This document shows, piece by piece, positions 23,395 to 34,754 of a stretch of DNA of 64,000 nucleotides (the first letter of the stretch is position 1; the number at the start of each line of letters is the position of its first letter). Source of the stretch: Aureobasidium sp. EXF-3400 (taxonomy: Eukaryota; Ascomycota; Dothideomycetes; Dothideales; Saccotheciaceae); contig SWBL01000065.1 of NCBI GenBank assembly GCA_024195585.1, forward strand, positions 1 through 64,000, given 5' to 3'. Below the pieces are notes generated by a model that ran no database searches, had not been told where the DNA came from, and worked only from the letters and a program-made list of their open reading frames with translations. The position numbers and the translations under genes were made by a program.

Positions 23395-24329
23395 TCAGAT
23401 ACCAACTTGTAGATCTCCAGCAACATGACTCCAGAGCTCTTCGATGAAAGCGTCCTGACGCTCGCCCTTCCTCACTGCCAAGTACCGTCTTTCATCGACT
23501 CGTGGGTGCCAATTGCCTTTGTTGGCGTCGACAATCTGGCCGCCGGCTTCTTCTAGAACTACCCAGCCAGCACACACGTCCCAGGCCCAGCATCCTGCTT
23601 CCCAGTAGGCATCTAAGTGACCAGCAGCGACACCACACAAGTTCAAGGCAGCAGAACCGAATGACCGGATACCGTGCACCATAGCACCGCCTTCTTCAGG
23701 ACTAGCGCATAGATTGCGGAAAGTTTTGACTTTGATATCGTAGTCGTAGCCTGCTCGATCGCTTCCCCATTCGACAGCTACGAGAGCCTTGTCAAGAGCA
23801 AGAGGCTCTGGATCCTTTAATGGCAGACGTACGTGATCATGGAAGGGATCAGTCAGGAACGATCCCGTACCTTTGACGGCAGAAAACAAGGTCTGCGTAA
23901 AAGGGTTGTATACAACACCAACCACAGGCTTTCGATGGATGGCGAGACCCAAGGAGATACTGACATATGGATATCTGTGAACTAGATTGGTAGTACCATC
24001 AACAGGGTCGCAGATCAGGGTTGGTCGATCAGACAGAGAGTCACCGGTTTTGTATGTCTCTTCTCCCATGAACCTGGGATGGGTATGTAAGAAACTGTGG
24101 TAAGTCAAGGTGAGGTTGGTGAAGCGCACTCGAAATGGGGATATTTTTGGTGAACGAGCTCGCTGATGAGACGTTCGGTAGCCTGGTCAGTCTCTGTGAC
24201 CAGATCAACTGAATTTTTCTTCTCACCTGCCGCGGTCGTGGATGGACGGGCAGCAGTGATGACATGGCCTGCTTGTTTCGCGACGTCGACCAAGTAGTCG
24301 TGAACTTCCTGAAGGTTGATGTCCGACAT
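23395..24329 (-). CDS. INM1: Inositol-1-monophosphatase, 292 aa
   Basis: Mg2+-dependent phosphatase releasing myo-inositol from inositol monophosphates, for phosphatidylinositol synthesis; cytosolic. Exons 24130..24329 and 23395..24073 with a 56-nt intron (GTGCGC/CCAG). The join restores the metal-binding loop FEFMGEET. Other motifs are the DPVDGTTN signature (ICDPVDGTTNLVHRYPYVS) and the C-terminal WAWDVCAGWVVLEEAGG. Length equals yeast Inm1. The quinate-pathway qutG-type homologue is a possible alternative in fungi, but nothing here suggests a quinate cluster. It shares a 285-bp promoter with ARP9. Confidence 0.92.
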
Positions 24330-24614
24330 GCCAGGTAGTGAGATTCAATGATAGCTGAAGTTGAACGAGAGGGACTCAAGTGTCCAGTAGGAAAAACAGC
24401 ACACGAGGAAGGTGCGATAAGAGCAAGCAAGCAAGCATAGAATGGCTCTTGCATCTACATGACGATAGCTATGCAAGGGTCCAAGTGGACTTTGCGGAGC
24501 TTAGTAGCAAGGAAATGGCGCACGGACGGCGGATTTCCAGAACGCCAGAACGCGACGAGCAAACACGTCAACCTCGAACACTTTCCAAACTTCTAAACAC
24601 GCTCGACTGCACCA
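24330..24614. promoter_or_regulatory. Divergent promoter, INM1 / ARP9
   Basis: This 285-bp interval lies between opposite starts and has no supported ORF. It includes a short repeat AGCAAGCAAGCAAGC near 24421. Confidence 0.5.
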
Positions 24615-26566
24615 ATGGCGCCTTTCAAGGATGAACAGATCCTGGTAAGCATCCCTCGAATCTGCGCGACCTTCATTCGTATGTATACTCACTGTCGTGC
24701 GACTGCCAGATCATCGCGCCTGGCTCGCGAACAACTCTAGCTCAGCTCGGCCTCCCCGAATCTTTGACCCCGGCGCGGTTTCGAGTGCGCTCATGCATGT
24801 TCCCTGCCGAAAAGCCTGGCGAGTTCGAGCCAAACAAAGTCCGTAGAAAGGAATCCCCTCCCGCCCAAGCCGACAGCGAACCTGAGTACGAAGAGGATAT
24901 CCTGTCTGAGCAGGGTGCCGTCTGGCCCATTCAACAAGGTCGAATTGTCGACTGGGACTGCTTCTTCGCTTTGATCGACAACGTCCACCGCAACATCAAC
25001 CCTCCTTTCCACACCGCTATCTTACTCATTGCCCAGCCGATATGGACTCCCAAGGAACACGAGAAGATTGCTCAGTTCATCTTTGAAAAGCTGAAGCCCC
25101 CAGCTTTTGGCTTGATGGACGCTGCCTCAGCCACATTATACGCCTATGGTGTACCCACCGCCACCATTGTCGACGTGGGCTACGAAAAGGCCGACGTCAC
25201 TGCCATCTACGACTACCTAGTCCACGATACAGGTCGCGCTCTGAGCGTGCCTGAGTGTGGTGGAGAAGCCATGACCGAGCGTCTCTTCGAACTTCTCTCC
25301 TCGAGAGGTTTCTCCAGAGAGGTCTGCGATCAGTTGAAAAAGAGCCAAATCTGCGAGATTCTTGATGGCGACCTACCAACCGAGAACGCTGCAGCTTCAT
25401 CAGACCAACCATCCAACCCTGCCGCCGCTGCCAGTACTGGCGCTGAAGGCTCGGGCCCCGACCAGCGAACGACTACTGCCGCTCTTGGCGAAACCCCTCT
25501 AGGTCCAGGTCCCGGTACTCAAGTTGGCAGCGAACAGAAAGATGGCGAAGACAACGAGGGTGTGCTTGATATTGCTAGTATCGTCACGGGCGGAAATATG
25601 AGCGAGTTTCTGGAGCGCAAAGAGAAAGAGAAGGCCGAAAGGCTCGCTGCGAAAAAGAAGGGCACAGAAGCCGGTCAGGCTGGCGCGAAGCCCGCGAGAC
25701 TTCCAAATTCGAAGAGGGTTAAGAACACCTTCATATATGAGGATCACGTCTTGCGCGATGCCATGAAACAACAAAACTACAGCGACAAACAGATTGCAGA
25801 CATGCAAGCTGCTGTTGATGTTGGGCCTGCAAAGAAGAACGACGCAGATGCTGGCGACGCAGATCGCCCCATAACCGACGGTACTCAGGATGAGCAACAT
25901 TCACATGGTGGAGCTATTCGCCGAGAAGCTGAAGTCGGTATCGAGCGTTTCCAGGCTGCTAGTGGCGGCGTGCTCGACAGGCTGGCCGATGTCATCTATC
26001 GCACCGTTTCTTCTGTGGAGGAGGTTGGCAAGAGAAGCGAACTGTGGGATTCGCTGATCATCGTTGGCAACGGATCAAAGGTTCGCGGTTTTAAGGAAGC
26101 TCTCTTGAGCACGCTACAGACAAAGTACCTGATCTCACCATCTTCGGCCACTATCTTCACATCAGAGCTTCCATCCAACCTTTCAACGCCGATGGCAACC
26201 GGTGCCAACACCCCACAGCCATCAATACCCCCACACTTGAGCTCTGGCGTCAATCCTCTCCTCTATGCTGCGACTACAGCACAGAACCCGCAGCTGAACC
26301 CTATGAACGGCGGAATGCCGGGCGGACACATGCCTCACAGCTTGCACACCTCACATGCGCAATCGCCTACGAGCTTGAAACTCGCCAAGATGCCAGAGTA
26401 CTTCCCAGAGTGGAAGGATGCCGGCTACGAGGAAGCAGTATTCCTCGGGGCTCAGGTAGCTGCAAAGGTGCTCTTTATGGTAGATCAAGGGTTGAGCAAG
26501 GGATACATGACGAGGACAGATTACAACGAACAGGGACCCCAGGGAATTCACGATTGCAGCATGTAG
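24615..26566 (+). CDS. ARP9: Actin-related protein Arp9-like, chromatin remodeller subunit, 628 aa
   Basis: Actin-fold subunit that with Arp7 (or Arp42) forms the module on the helicase-SANT-associated helix of SWI/SNF and RSC. Exons 24615..24644 and 24710..26566; the 10-codon first exon (MAPFKDEQIL) joins IIAPGSRTTLAQLGLPES through a 65-nt intron, giving the start strand of the actin fold. Actin-like segments include AILLIAQPIWTPKEHEKIAQ, LMDAASATLYAYG, TATIVDVGYEKADVTAIYD and, C-terminal, LWDSLIIVGNGSKVRGFKEA. A long acidic, Lys-rich insertion occupies about residues 240-420, normal for fungal Arp9. The nucleotide pocket is degenerate relative to actin. Confidence 0.85.
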
Positions 26567-27984
26567 AGAGATTTAGAAAAGGTGCATTGGATCGTTGCGG
26601 CGGCTCAAATAAGTCTCGCATATCGTTCAGTCCATAATTGATGAGAATGAGACATCTCGCTTGGTATAATTGTGACTCGGTTAATAACTACTTCAATCCT
26701 CAATTCCTTCGGTGGGAAAGCATATTGTCTCTCTTTACGGGACTTGGTAAGAAGCGCGTAGAGAAGCTCGGTCGGCGTAGGCCGGGTACCCGTTACGGGA
26801 GACAGGCACGCGTTGGTTGTTTGCATCCTCGTGGCTCTAGGGCCTCGATCGAATCGTGCGTCCGAGACGGATGCGTTGAATTAGATAGTAGTTCCCCTGG
26901 GCCTTAGCACAAGTCGCAATTCCCGTATTACGCCGAGAAGCATTACCCCACTAGTAGACTCGTGTGGTGCGGGTTTTGTCTGGGGAATGACTCGAGCTGT
27001 TTCATAGGCCATGGGCCATGGACGACAGATGATAGTTCACTCAACGAAGCCAAGTGTGAAGGCAGTGGCAGCCACACGGACAGGTCCCGAGATCTTGTCC
27101 GTTGTGTAAGGGCATATCGCGGGTAGAAGGGCGTGTCCGCCGGGCGGGAGTGTTGGGGGTTGTGGCTCTGTTCAACGAGGTGGGCACTATTATTTCCACG
27201 ATCTGCGGGTGGTGGATCGTGCAGCAACAGGGGCCCGGCGCCCGAGACGAGCTTCTGAATACAGTAGCAGCTAACCATTCATCGTTTTGGCGTGTTCGAG
27301 TTTGCAATTTTTCCCTTCTATCCCTCGCTCTCTTTCCTCTTTGTTTCTTTTCCACCCCTCTGCCGAGGTTATCACAGCAGTTTAGCCGACTATAGCGCAC
27401 ATCGCAACCCGCTGGCAGGTGCATCCATTCGCTCGCCCATCGTGATTCGAATACAGACTCGGGGTAACAGTACTGCGAGCCCGTACTCGGACGCGTAACC
27501 TAAACCAACTCGATCGCCTTCGAGAAGGTTTTGCGTTTGCCGCCATCGAACTTTTGGCCTCCTCATCCATCAGAGTTCTGACACGGCCAGCCCGAGCTAG
27601 AGAAGATCTACCGTCCTGTGCCATCTGAACCCCACGCTCACCCTCTCGAATACGACCTTTGTTCTAGAACAGAAGTCGGCTCGCCGAGGAACCGTCGGAA
27701 AACGTTTCGACGTTGCCATCTTCTCCATTCTTGGTTTCTCATCCTCTCGGCCCTCCCTGCACTGGTTCTCTTGTGCGTTTCAACGCGTCAAACTGTCGCA
27801 ACTCCCGACACCATCAATCCCGACCCTCCCTACTGCTGCATCAAAGAGACGGATAGAGACCAGGACCCACAACCCATCCCGGACCCGTCGCATCCATTGT
27901 CCCTTTCGACCCTGAATCTACTGCGACCGGCGACTCGAGTTGCGCGCCACGACCGAACACCACACTGCTGCCGCGCATCTTGAC
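26567..27984. other. Intergenic, 1.4 kb, with SFL1 promoter and pyrimidine tract
   Basis: A C/T-rich tract at about 27303-27362 is typical of fungal core promoters and probably lies just upstream of the SFL1 transcription start, implying a leader of several hundred bases. An open frame at 27618..27983 begins with GTG, not ATG, and is not accepted. No RNA gene was recognised. Confidence 0.5.
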
Positions 27985-30020
27985 ATGACGACTGTTGAGC
28001 AGCCCGCTCGCCATATACACTTCAGCCCCAATTACTCGACTCAGTCCTCAGCCAGGTCAATTCCCGTCCTCACCACCAGCGCTCCCGACTCGGACGCTTC
28101 TCCCGATCCAATGGATACCAGTTCCGACAACGCCGCCCGGGACTCACAGAATGTCAGTCCTAGAGGGGACAAGCAACACATGCAGTCTGGAAATCCCATC
28201 GACCAAGACTCTCAATCCAACCTGCGGAATGGAGGCATTGGCCAACACGCAGTCGGCGCTGCAGCAGCCGCACAACAGCCAAAGGCTATCAGTGCAGCTT
28301 TCATCCACAAATTATACAGGTAGCGCTTCCCCCTACTACTGCTGGCCTACAATGACTGATCCCTTGTGCAGCATGCTCGAAGACCAGAGTATACAGCATT
28401 TAATCTCCTGGTCCAGCACCAACGAAAGCTTTGTCATGTCACCTTCAACTGAATTTTCTAAAGTTCTTGCGTAAGCTATTTTTCTCGGGGAAATTAGCAT
28501 CGATCAAACACTAATTATTGGCTAGATCATATTTCAAACACACCAATATTTCATCTTTCGTTCGTCAATTAAACATGTACGGCTTCCACAAAGGTAATGA
28601 CTCTGGAAACATGCTGCCTAGTACGAAGCTGATGGCGACAACAACAGTGAGCGATGTTTTTCACACAGGGTCGCCTGACTCACCTTTATGGGAGTTTAAA
28701 CACGGCGCCAACAATTTCAGGAGGGGTGACTTGAACGGATTGAGAGACATCAAACGCCGAGCTTCCAGGCATACTTTGATACATCGCGATTCCTTCTCCA
28801 ATGCGACACCCAAGATGACGCTTCAACCACCGCCTCCGCCTCCTCCCGGCGCACCAATGGAACAATCAATGCCGGACCCTGTCGAGGCTCGGCTGAGCAT
28901 GCTAGAATTCAATCTTCAGGACGTTTATGCAAGGTTGGCCAGGTCAGAAGATGCATACGCCAATCTCAGCGCCAAATGCCAGATGTTGTCCGAGGGATTG
29001 GCAAGATGTCACTACGTGAGTCTCGTGCGAGCACTATGTGTATCAATCACTGACCTGAAGTAGTGGAGTGGCGAGCTCTCGTCCCAATTGCTCGGAATGG
29101 CACCTGACCCGGAAATGCCTATTCACAGAGATGTTTCAGCATTGCGCGCCGAGATCAACAGGAATGCCGATATCCTAAGGTCACACGAAGTGCCGCACGA
29201 AAACCTGCAGCCGACTCGTCCTCCATACATGTCTGCACCTTCTTACGATCATGGCGGTGCTGTTTCGCCGCGCCAACAAGCAATGGATGCCTCTCGTAGA
29301 CCTTCTTTGCAGCCGGCTTCTCGCGCCTCTTCTTTCAGAACTCCAATGCCTCCACACATGACAGCATCTCCTCATAAATTCGGTTCCCTCAGTGGACCAT
29401 CTGGTCCACCATCGCCTTCATCCAGGCAACCTGCACCGCCACCACCACCACCGCCGACTTACTCGACGCTTCCACCTCCGCCGGCGCCGGCGCCAGCGAA
29501 CGCGGCACAAGCTGCTTTACAACACCGTCCTGCATCACCCCCTATGAATCTTTCACGACGCCATACTTCGGCAGACATTAGACTCCAAGGATGGAACGGC
29601 CCACCCCACGCAATTCCCCCGCCACCGCCTCCACATGGAGGCTCACCTTTCACGAATGTAGGGCAGAACTCTGCACAATGGCCTACATCTCCCTTCCGTC
29701 AAGGCAACAACGAAGGCCAGCAGATCAGGGATACTTTGGCACAGTACGAGCTGCCACGCGCGACATCCAGACTCGGCTCCCGGCAGACAACTCCGCCCGA
29801 CTCGGGACCTCCATCATACGCTAACAACAGTAACGAGGCGGGATGGCAGCTCCCTGGGCCAAAGTTCTCGTTTAAAGGTGTTGATGCTTCAGCACCAGGG
29901 ACTCGACGCAGTAGCATGGCTAGCAATGTGCATTCACTGCTCAACCCTACAGCAGAGTCGAACTACGAGCGAGATGGAGAAGAAGGGCCTGAAGACAGAA
30001 AGCGCAAAAGACTAGGATAG
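27985..30020 (+). CDS. SFL1: HSF-type transcription factor, Sfl1-like, 626 aa
   Basis: Nuclear regulator with a heat-shock-factor DNA-binding domain; Sfl1 orthologues repress flocculation or filamentation genes and act in stress. Exons 27985..28319, 28372..28470, 28526..29015 and 29064..30020, introns 48-55 nt. The HSF domain spans about residues 105-235 and is split by introns 1 and 2: FIHKLYS, MLEDQSIQHLISWS, FVMSPSTEFSKVLASYFKH, NISSFVRQLNMYGFHK and LWEFKHGANNFRRGDL. A coiled coil follows (EARLSMLEFNLQDVYARL). The rest is Pro-rich with runs of Pro and ends in a basic RKRKRLG. The insertion between MYGFHK and WEFKH is a feature of Sfl1 rather than Hsf1. Confidence 0.9.
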
Positions 30021-30357
30021 AAATTTGACTCGGAGCAATCCAGCATATCATGCATAGCGTGTTAGAAGAATTTAGGTATAGAAATTGAACATGTCCCACC
30101 AGCAGTATAATTATGGCTTTTAAACGAGAATGGCATGTGTAGAAAAATAGGACCGAGTCAGTGAGCGGTTTGCGCTCGCTCGGGACCGGCCGCAGCGAGG
30201 GTCAGTCCCTGGGTTAGCGGGTCTGGCCTCGGCGGGCAGCAATGGACTTGGGCGCGGGAAAATAAAAATTATTGTGAGCAACCGACGCAGTTTTTGGTTG
30301 TCGCATATTCTTACTTTTGCTTGCATCCTTATCGCATACGCGCAAACCACATTCAAG
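30021..30357. other. Intergenic region, XPT1 upstream
   Basis: 3' side of SFL1 and promoter of the phosphoribosyltransferase gene. I see no other feature. Confidence 0.5.
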
Positions 30358-31095
30358 ATGGTGCAAAAAGTCTATGTCACGTACAACGATGTATGAAAGC
30401 TCGAGTCGCAGGCACATGGAGCATACTTGTGGACGCTTGACTGACAAGTGGGCAGGTACACAAGCTCTGCCAGAACTCGGCTGAGCGCATTCTGAACGAC
30501 TGCAAGCCCAACCTCATCATCGCCATTGGTGGCGGCGGCTACGTGCCTGCCCGTATCCTGCGTTCCTTCCTCAAGAAGCCCGGCAGCCCCAACATCCCCA
30601 TCCAGGCCATCGGTCTTTCCTTGTACGAGACGCTAGGCACAGAGACCCCCGAAGAGGTCCCCGGCACAAAGGTCACCCGTACACAATGGCTGGATCTGTC
30701 CGCTCTCGAGATGGCCAACCTGATCGGCAAGAACATTCTCATTGTTGATGAAGTCGACGACACTCGCACAACCCTCGAGTACGCCGTGCGCGAGCTGCAG
30801 AAGGATGTTGACGCTGCCACCGAGAAGCTTGGCCGCACCACCGAGAAGACCACCTTCTCCATCTTCGTCCTGCACAACAAGGACAAGACCAAGAGAGGCA
30901 CTCTTCCCGAGGAAATGGTCAAGCCTGACCACTATGTCGCTGCCGTCACCCTTCCCGATTACTGGATCTGCTATCCTTGGGAAGCTCAGTACGCCTCTTG
31001 TTGTTGCTCTTCTTGCTGCTCCATAGCTAACCTCTCGTCACAGGGACATTGACGAGCACGACCGTAACGCTGCCGAGCAGGCCAAGCAACAATAA
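30358..31095 (+). CDS. XPT1: Xanthine/purine phosphoribosyltransferase, 205 aa
   Basis: Transfers ribose-5-phosphate from PRPP to a purine base in salvage; yeast Xpt1 prefers xanthine. Exons 30358..30390, 30456..30988 and 31044..31095 (introns 65 and 55 nt). Start MVQKVYVTYND joins VHKLCQNSAERILNDCKPN and the PRPP-fold loop LIIAIGGGGYVPARILRSFL. The PRPP-binding loop is NILIVDEVDDTRTTLEYAV; the acidic pair E-V-D-D sits before TRTT. The short terminal exon reads DIDEHDRNAAEQAKQQ. Length is close to yeast Xpt1 (about 209). Specificity for xanthine versus hypoxanthine/guanine cannot be read from sequence alone. Confidence 0.9.
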
Positions 31096-31873
31096 ATCTT
31101 CACGAACAATCCGGCGGATGGGGAAAAATAATACGGCGTTTAGGGTAGAGCTCATCAAGTTCATGAATCCAACTTCTAGAAATCTTCCAAAACTTGCATC
31201 ACTTTTTCTATGTGGTCTTGTTGAGCGTATCACCCTGGCTCTATAGACATCTCACAAGAATATCACTCTCACGTACCCTTTCTGGGTCTCCAAGCAACCG
31301 CTATGGTCAGCGAGATCCTCGTGATCATGACTATGAGCTTTGATGACTGTGTTTGGTGAGAACTCACCGTCAACCTCCAATTTCCATATTCAGAAATTAA
31401 CGACGGCAAGAACGCCCGACTTCCTGTATAAGCTGTGTCGTCAAACTCGGTAAGAGTTGCAATGGCGATCACGTTATTGAAATAAATCATAGCATATATG
31501 TCAAGACATTTGCATTAATCCTGTGAGTCAATTCAAAACAGCCCCTTTGCAGAATTGAGTAGGAACGAGCTCGACTCGAGGTTACTAGAGCGATGACATA
31601 GGATTCATCGTTATATACGAACGCGAAGTCACGATCCGCGCACATTGCACCATGCCTCGATGTCACTGTAGTATGCTAGATATAAGTCAAAGTAGTCTAG
31701 TAGCTGGAACAGGTAACATAGAATTCGATTGTTCGTGATGATATTATGTTGGAGTACCAGACCCAAACCGTCGCCAAGTTCATATCAGCCATGTCTGGAA
31801 TCTCATCTGGGCACTATGCGTAGCTGTGCGCATGTCATGTTTGACAACAGGGACATTGCCTCCGAGTCCCCTC
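31096..31873. other. Convergent intergenic region, 0.8 kb
   Basis: 3' sides of XPT1 and PMP3. A/T-rich, with no convincing frame, RNA gene or repeat. Confidence 0.5.
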
Positions 31874-32232
31874 CTAGTTCACACGAGCGCCAGCTGCGGG
31901 AGCAGGCATGGTGCCGTAACCGCGACCGCCAGTCTGAACATTGTCGCTGTAGACACCTGGTGCTCGGCTGTTGTCAAAGACGCCTGCGTTGCCCTGTTCC
32001 TGTCTGTTATAGTAGACGTATTCGAGGTAGAAGGCGTGGATGTGACCAGGGAAGAAGCTATACCATCGTCAGTAATTGTCCAACAGTGAAAGAAGCAGAA
32101 AAAGAGAGTTACACACCCTAACAAGGTCAAACAAAGATTTATTAAAAAGTCTGCGCCGCAGCCTGCGATCATAAAGACACCTAGGGGTGGAAGAAATATG
32201 GTGATCAAGACCAAGAGGATGTGCGAAATCAT
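31874..32232 (-). CDS. PMP3: Pmp3/UPF0057 plasma-membrane proteolipid, 99 aa
   Basis: Small hydrophobic membrane protein; yeast Pmp3 limits cation influx and maintains membrane potential. Exons 32117..32232 and 31874..32057, intron 59 nt (GTGTGT/ATAG). The two-helix core is MISHILLVLITIFLPPLGVF, then GCGADFLINLCLTLLGFFPG and IHAFYLEYVYYN. A 40-residue hydrophilic tail ending in Ala, Arg, Val, Asn makes it longer than the 55-residue yeast protein, which is common in filamentous fungi. The open frame continues upstream of 32232 but lacks family similarity; the ATG before ISH is the family start. The 5' leader is a GATG-rich repeat. Confidence 0.95.
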
Positions 32233-33015
32233 GTTGGCTGTTTGTTGTCTTGGTTGAGTTATGAGCGTCGACGATGAGAGGGAATGGACGGGCGGCGATG
32301 ATGAGAGAGGATGGATGGCCGTCGATGATGAGTGAGGGCGAGTGGATGTTGATGTTAAGAGAGGATGGATGGATGAATGAATGTTACATGGACGCGCGGA
32401 ACAGGAGGTCAGCATTGAAACATTGAAGCGCGTCATGGTCAACACTGCATGCAGCAGGATTTGGCTGGCTTGACCCTCGAATCCAAGCTCAAGCCACCAC
32501 TTTAAATCCGCCAACTACCACTCTTCCGTCACCTTTCGATAGATACTATATTTCCGCTTTCTCGAGATTACTGCATCATGACAGCCTTTGCACATGAGGA
32601 GGCAGAAAAACGATCACTGGAGAATCTCCATGCACAAATGAGCGCGAGGCGTTCAACTGCGCGTTGACCAATGCTAATAGATAACAAGTCCTGTTACGCT
32701 TAGAATGGTGCTTATGACTGCTGATATAACGCGCGCATGTCAACTAAGCGTTATTACAGGAATTGCTTGGTAGGCTTCACGTTGCGCGGAGAGTGACCAG
32801 AGGCCACAGTCGACTGAGGAATGCGAGTGGCTCTTGTCTTCTTTTCATCAGCAGGCAAAGGACTTGCGGGTGTATAAGCCTGTTCGTCCGAGTGATGGGT
32901 CTCAGTCTGTCGCTCGGCAGACTTCTGAGCTCGTTCGCGTTCAGCTTTGTCGAGTTCAAGATCAGTATCTCGATGAAGAGCCTCGAGTACATCCAGTGGC
33001 AGATCATTCTAGCCC
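32233..33015. other. Intergenic region upstream of PMP3
   Basis: Contains the PMP3 leader with GATG-rich repeats and the 3' side of the Glu-rich gene. Frames seen on both strands at 32763-33077 have no family signal. Confidence 0.5.
32270..32385. repeat. Imperfect GATGA/GGATG-rich repeat in the PMP3 leader
   Basis: Repeated words GATGATGAG, GAGAGGATGGATG and GATGAATGAATG recur over about 115 bp directly upstream of the PMP3 start. On the coding strand the leader reads as a CATC/CATT-rich, nearly purine-only on the opposite side, tract. Confidence 0.6.
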
Positions 33016-34025
33016 TCAGCTTTCGAACTCGGCGTGACCAGCCTGAGCCTCAACTTCTCCTTCTGCAAGCTCAGTAGCTTCCTCTTCCTCAGCTTTAACA
33101 ATCTCGGCGGCTTGCTCTTCCTTGATCTCGACTTCTTTGATAGCTTCCTCGTCTCCGGCCCTAGTCTGTTTAGCAGCAGCTCCCTCGTCCTCGGCCTCAG
33201 CCTCTTCGGCAGCTTGCTCCTCAAGAGCTTCAACTTGTTTTGCAGCTTCCTCTTCCTCGGCCTCAGTCTGGTTTGCAGCTTCCTCTTCCTCAGCTTCAGC
33301 TTGTTTTACAGCTTCCTCTTCCTCGTACTCAGCCTCTTCGGTAGCTTGCTCCTCGAGCTCATCGAGCTCGGCCTCACGATCCTCGGCATCGGCATCGGTC
33401 CAGACAAGCTGGCGATCCATCCAGTCGTCGGGTCTAGTCTGTCGCATCTCTTCGGCAAGTTCATCAAGCCTGGTACGAAGTTCTTCGAGCAGTCGGTCCG
33501 TACGAGCGTCTCTGCCTACAGGCCAGAATGTACGCCAATGATTCCATAAGTTCTCGGCTCTAGAACGCATCAACTATAGTTTCATTAGCATGGTTGTGCC
33601 TCGCTATGATTGTACAGCCTCCCAATGTGCAAAAGTCTGCAATGCATGGGACTTTCAAAATGCACAACAATCTTGAGAAAGATTCATCGAGATACGATAT
33701 ATTCTGGACTCTCTTTAAATACATCTCGGATCTGAAGATTGTTGCACCTTTTGATAGTGAGGACGTCGCTATATGCTTTCGCAGAGGCAGGGTAGAAGTT
33801 ACAAACTTGGGCACACAAGAAGGGAGTATCTGGGCTCAAGAGAACAGAACCTACATCGGCTTCATACCAGTCGTCCAGGGCATATGCCAAGAGCACACGA
33901 CAACGAATCCGCGGGTAAGGAGATAGCGGCCCGCTGAGGATCGTCTTGACTTGTGCGATGCATTCTGCGTCGCGTCCGTCGTTGTAGAGCCTGATGGCCT
34001 CTATCAATTGCTCGAACCAGGACAT
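33016..34025 (-). CDS. Glu/Ala-rich repeat protein with a long repeat-bearing intron, 242 aa
   Basis: Not a named family. Exons 33855..34025 and 33016..33573. Exon 1 encodes MSWFEQLIEAIRLYNDGRDA and a helical TPR-like start ending LLAYALDDWYEAD, which matches a type of small fungal hypothetical protein beginning MSWF; exon 2 continues LMRSRAENLWNHWRTFWPVG in frame. The second half is imperfect 15-18-residue repeats of Glu, Ala, Lys and Gln (EAEEEEAANQTEAEEEEAA), predicting a long charged single helix or coiled coil. The intron (33574..33854, GTAGGT/TATAG) is 281 nt, four to five times longer than others here, and contains repeat copy B. Function unknown. Confidence 0.7.
33683..33830 (+). repeat. 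Dispersed repeat, copy B (inside an intron)
   Basis: Resembles copies A, C and D in block order and in the core TAGTGAGGACGTCGCT. It lies antisense within the 281-nt intron of the Glu-rich gene, and similarity to copy A seems to continue toward the donor (shared AGGTTC just after GT). It keeps one open plus-strand frame (33594..33926) reading SRYDIFWTLFKYIS and PFDSEDVAICFRRGRVEVTN. Confidence 0.7.
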
Positions 34026-34383
34026 CTTGGATTGCAGTGGTGGTGTTTCTGTTGTTCTTGTTGTTGATTGGTGCTCAGACGATAGTGATGTGTGCCTGAT
34101 TGCGTTCGCACATCCTAGTTGACCAACGCTGCCATCGACCAGCATCACGAAAATTTCACTGGTCCCCGTTCACTCGCGAGTCTCAAGACGCTTCACTTTC
34201 ACAGTTGTCTTTGTTCCTCAAAACGATTCATAACTTTACTGCCTACCACTGCACTGACACAAGTCCATATCTAGAATACGACAGCCATAACCAACTGCGT
34301 ATTTCTCTCATACGTTATGATCGGCCTTACCTCAATCTGCACCATTCGAGGTAGTTCATTGCTACTCACTGCGGTCTCGCAGA

Positions 34384-34647
34384 ATGTGCGGAGGCGGTGG
34401 TACACGTCGGAATGGCCGCCTCGCTGCAAAGCCTGTGATCATCAGCGTAGATTCACCTGAAGACATCAATGACCCCGATCGTCCAGATGAAGTAAGGCAA
34501 TCGAAGAAGGACAGCAAATGCAAGACCCGCAAGAAGAAAGACAGGACAAGGGCACAGGAAGAGCTTCCATCTCAGGCATCTGACGGTGCTGGCGATCCCC
34601 AAACAGGCCTCATTTCTATTGATCTACCCACAGATGCTATGACTTGA
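34384..34647 (+). CDS. Small uncharacterised ORF, 87 aa
   Basis: Starts MCGGGGTRRNGRLAAKPVII, then an acidic part and a Lys/Arg-rich part (KCKTRKKKDRTRAQ). No family recognised. A consensus donor GTAAGG inside it (34492) means the frame could instead be the first exon of a spliced gene that includes the exon-like segments further right. Real expression is uncertain. Confidence 0.3.
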   Translation: MCGGGGTRRNGRLAAKPVIISVDSPEDINDPDRPDEVRQSKKDSKCKTRKKKDRTRAQEELPSQASDGAGDPQTGLISIDLPTDAMT

Positions 34648-34754
34648 AACATCAATCGGTAGAATAAGGTCAGAACAATCTCAAGATCATGGATGACATC
34701 GAACCGATTCAAGCTTTCCGCAATCGCAGGGCTTGAGACGAGCGTGATGTTTAG

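Noticed and set aside
26638..26907. Possible tRNA-like or small ORF sequence in the ARP9-SFL1 gap
   Set aside because: No A/B box pair or cloverleaf could be folded and the ORF has no family features.
27618..27983. Open frame of 121 codons ending just before the SFL1 ATG
   Set aside because: Begins with GTG, has no intact ATG-led start and no family; more likely leader sequence.
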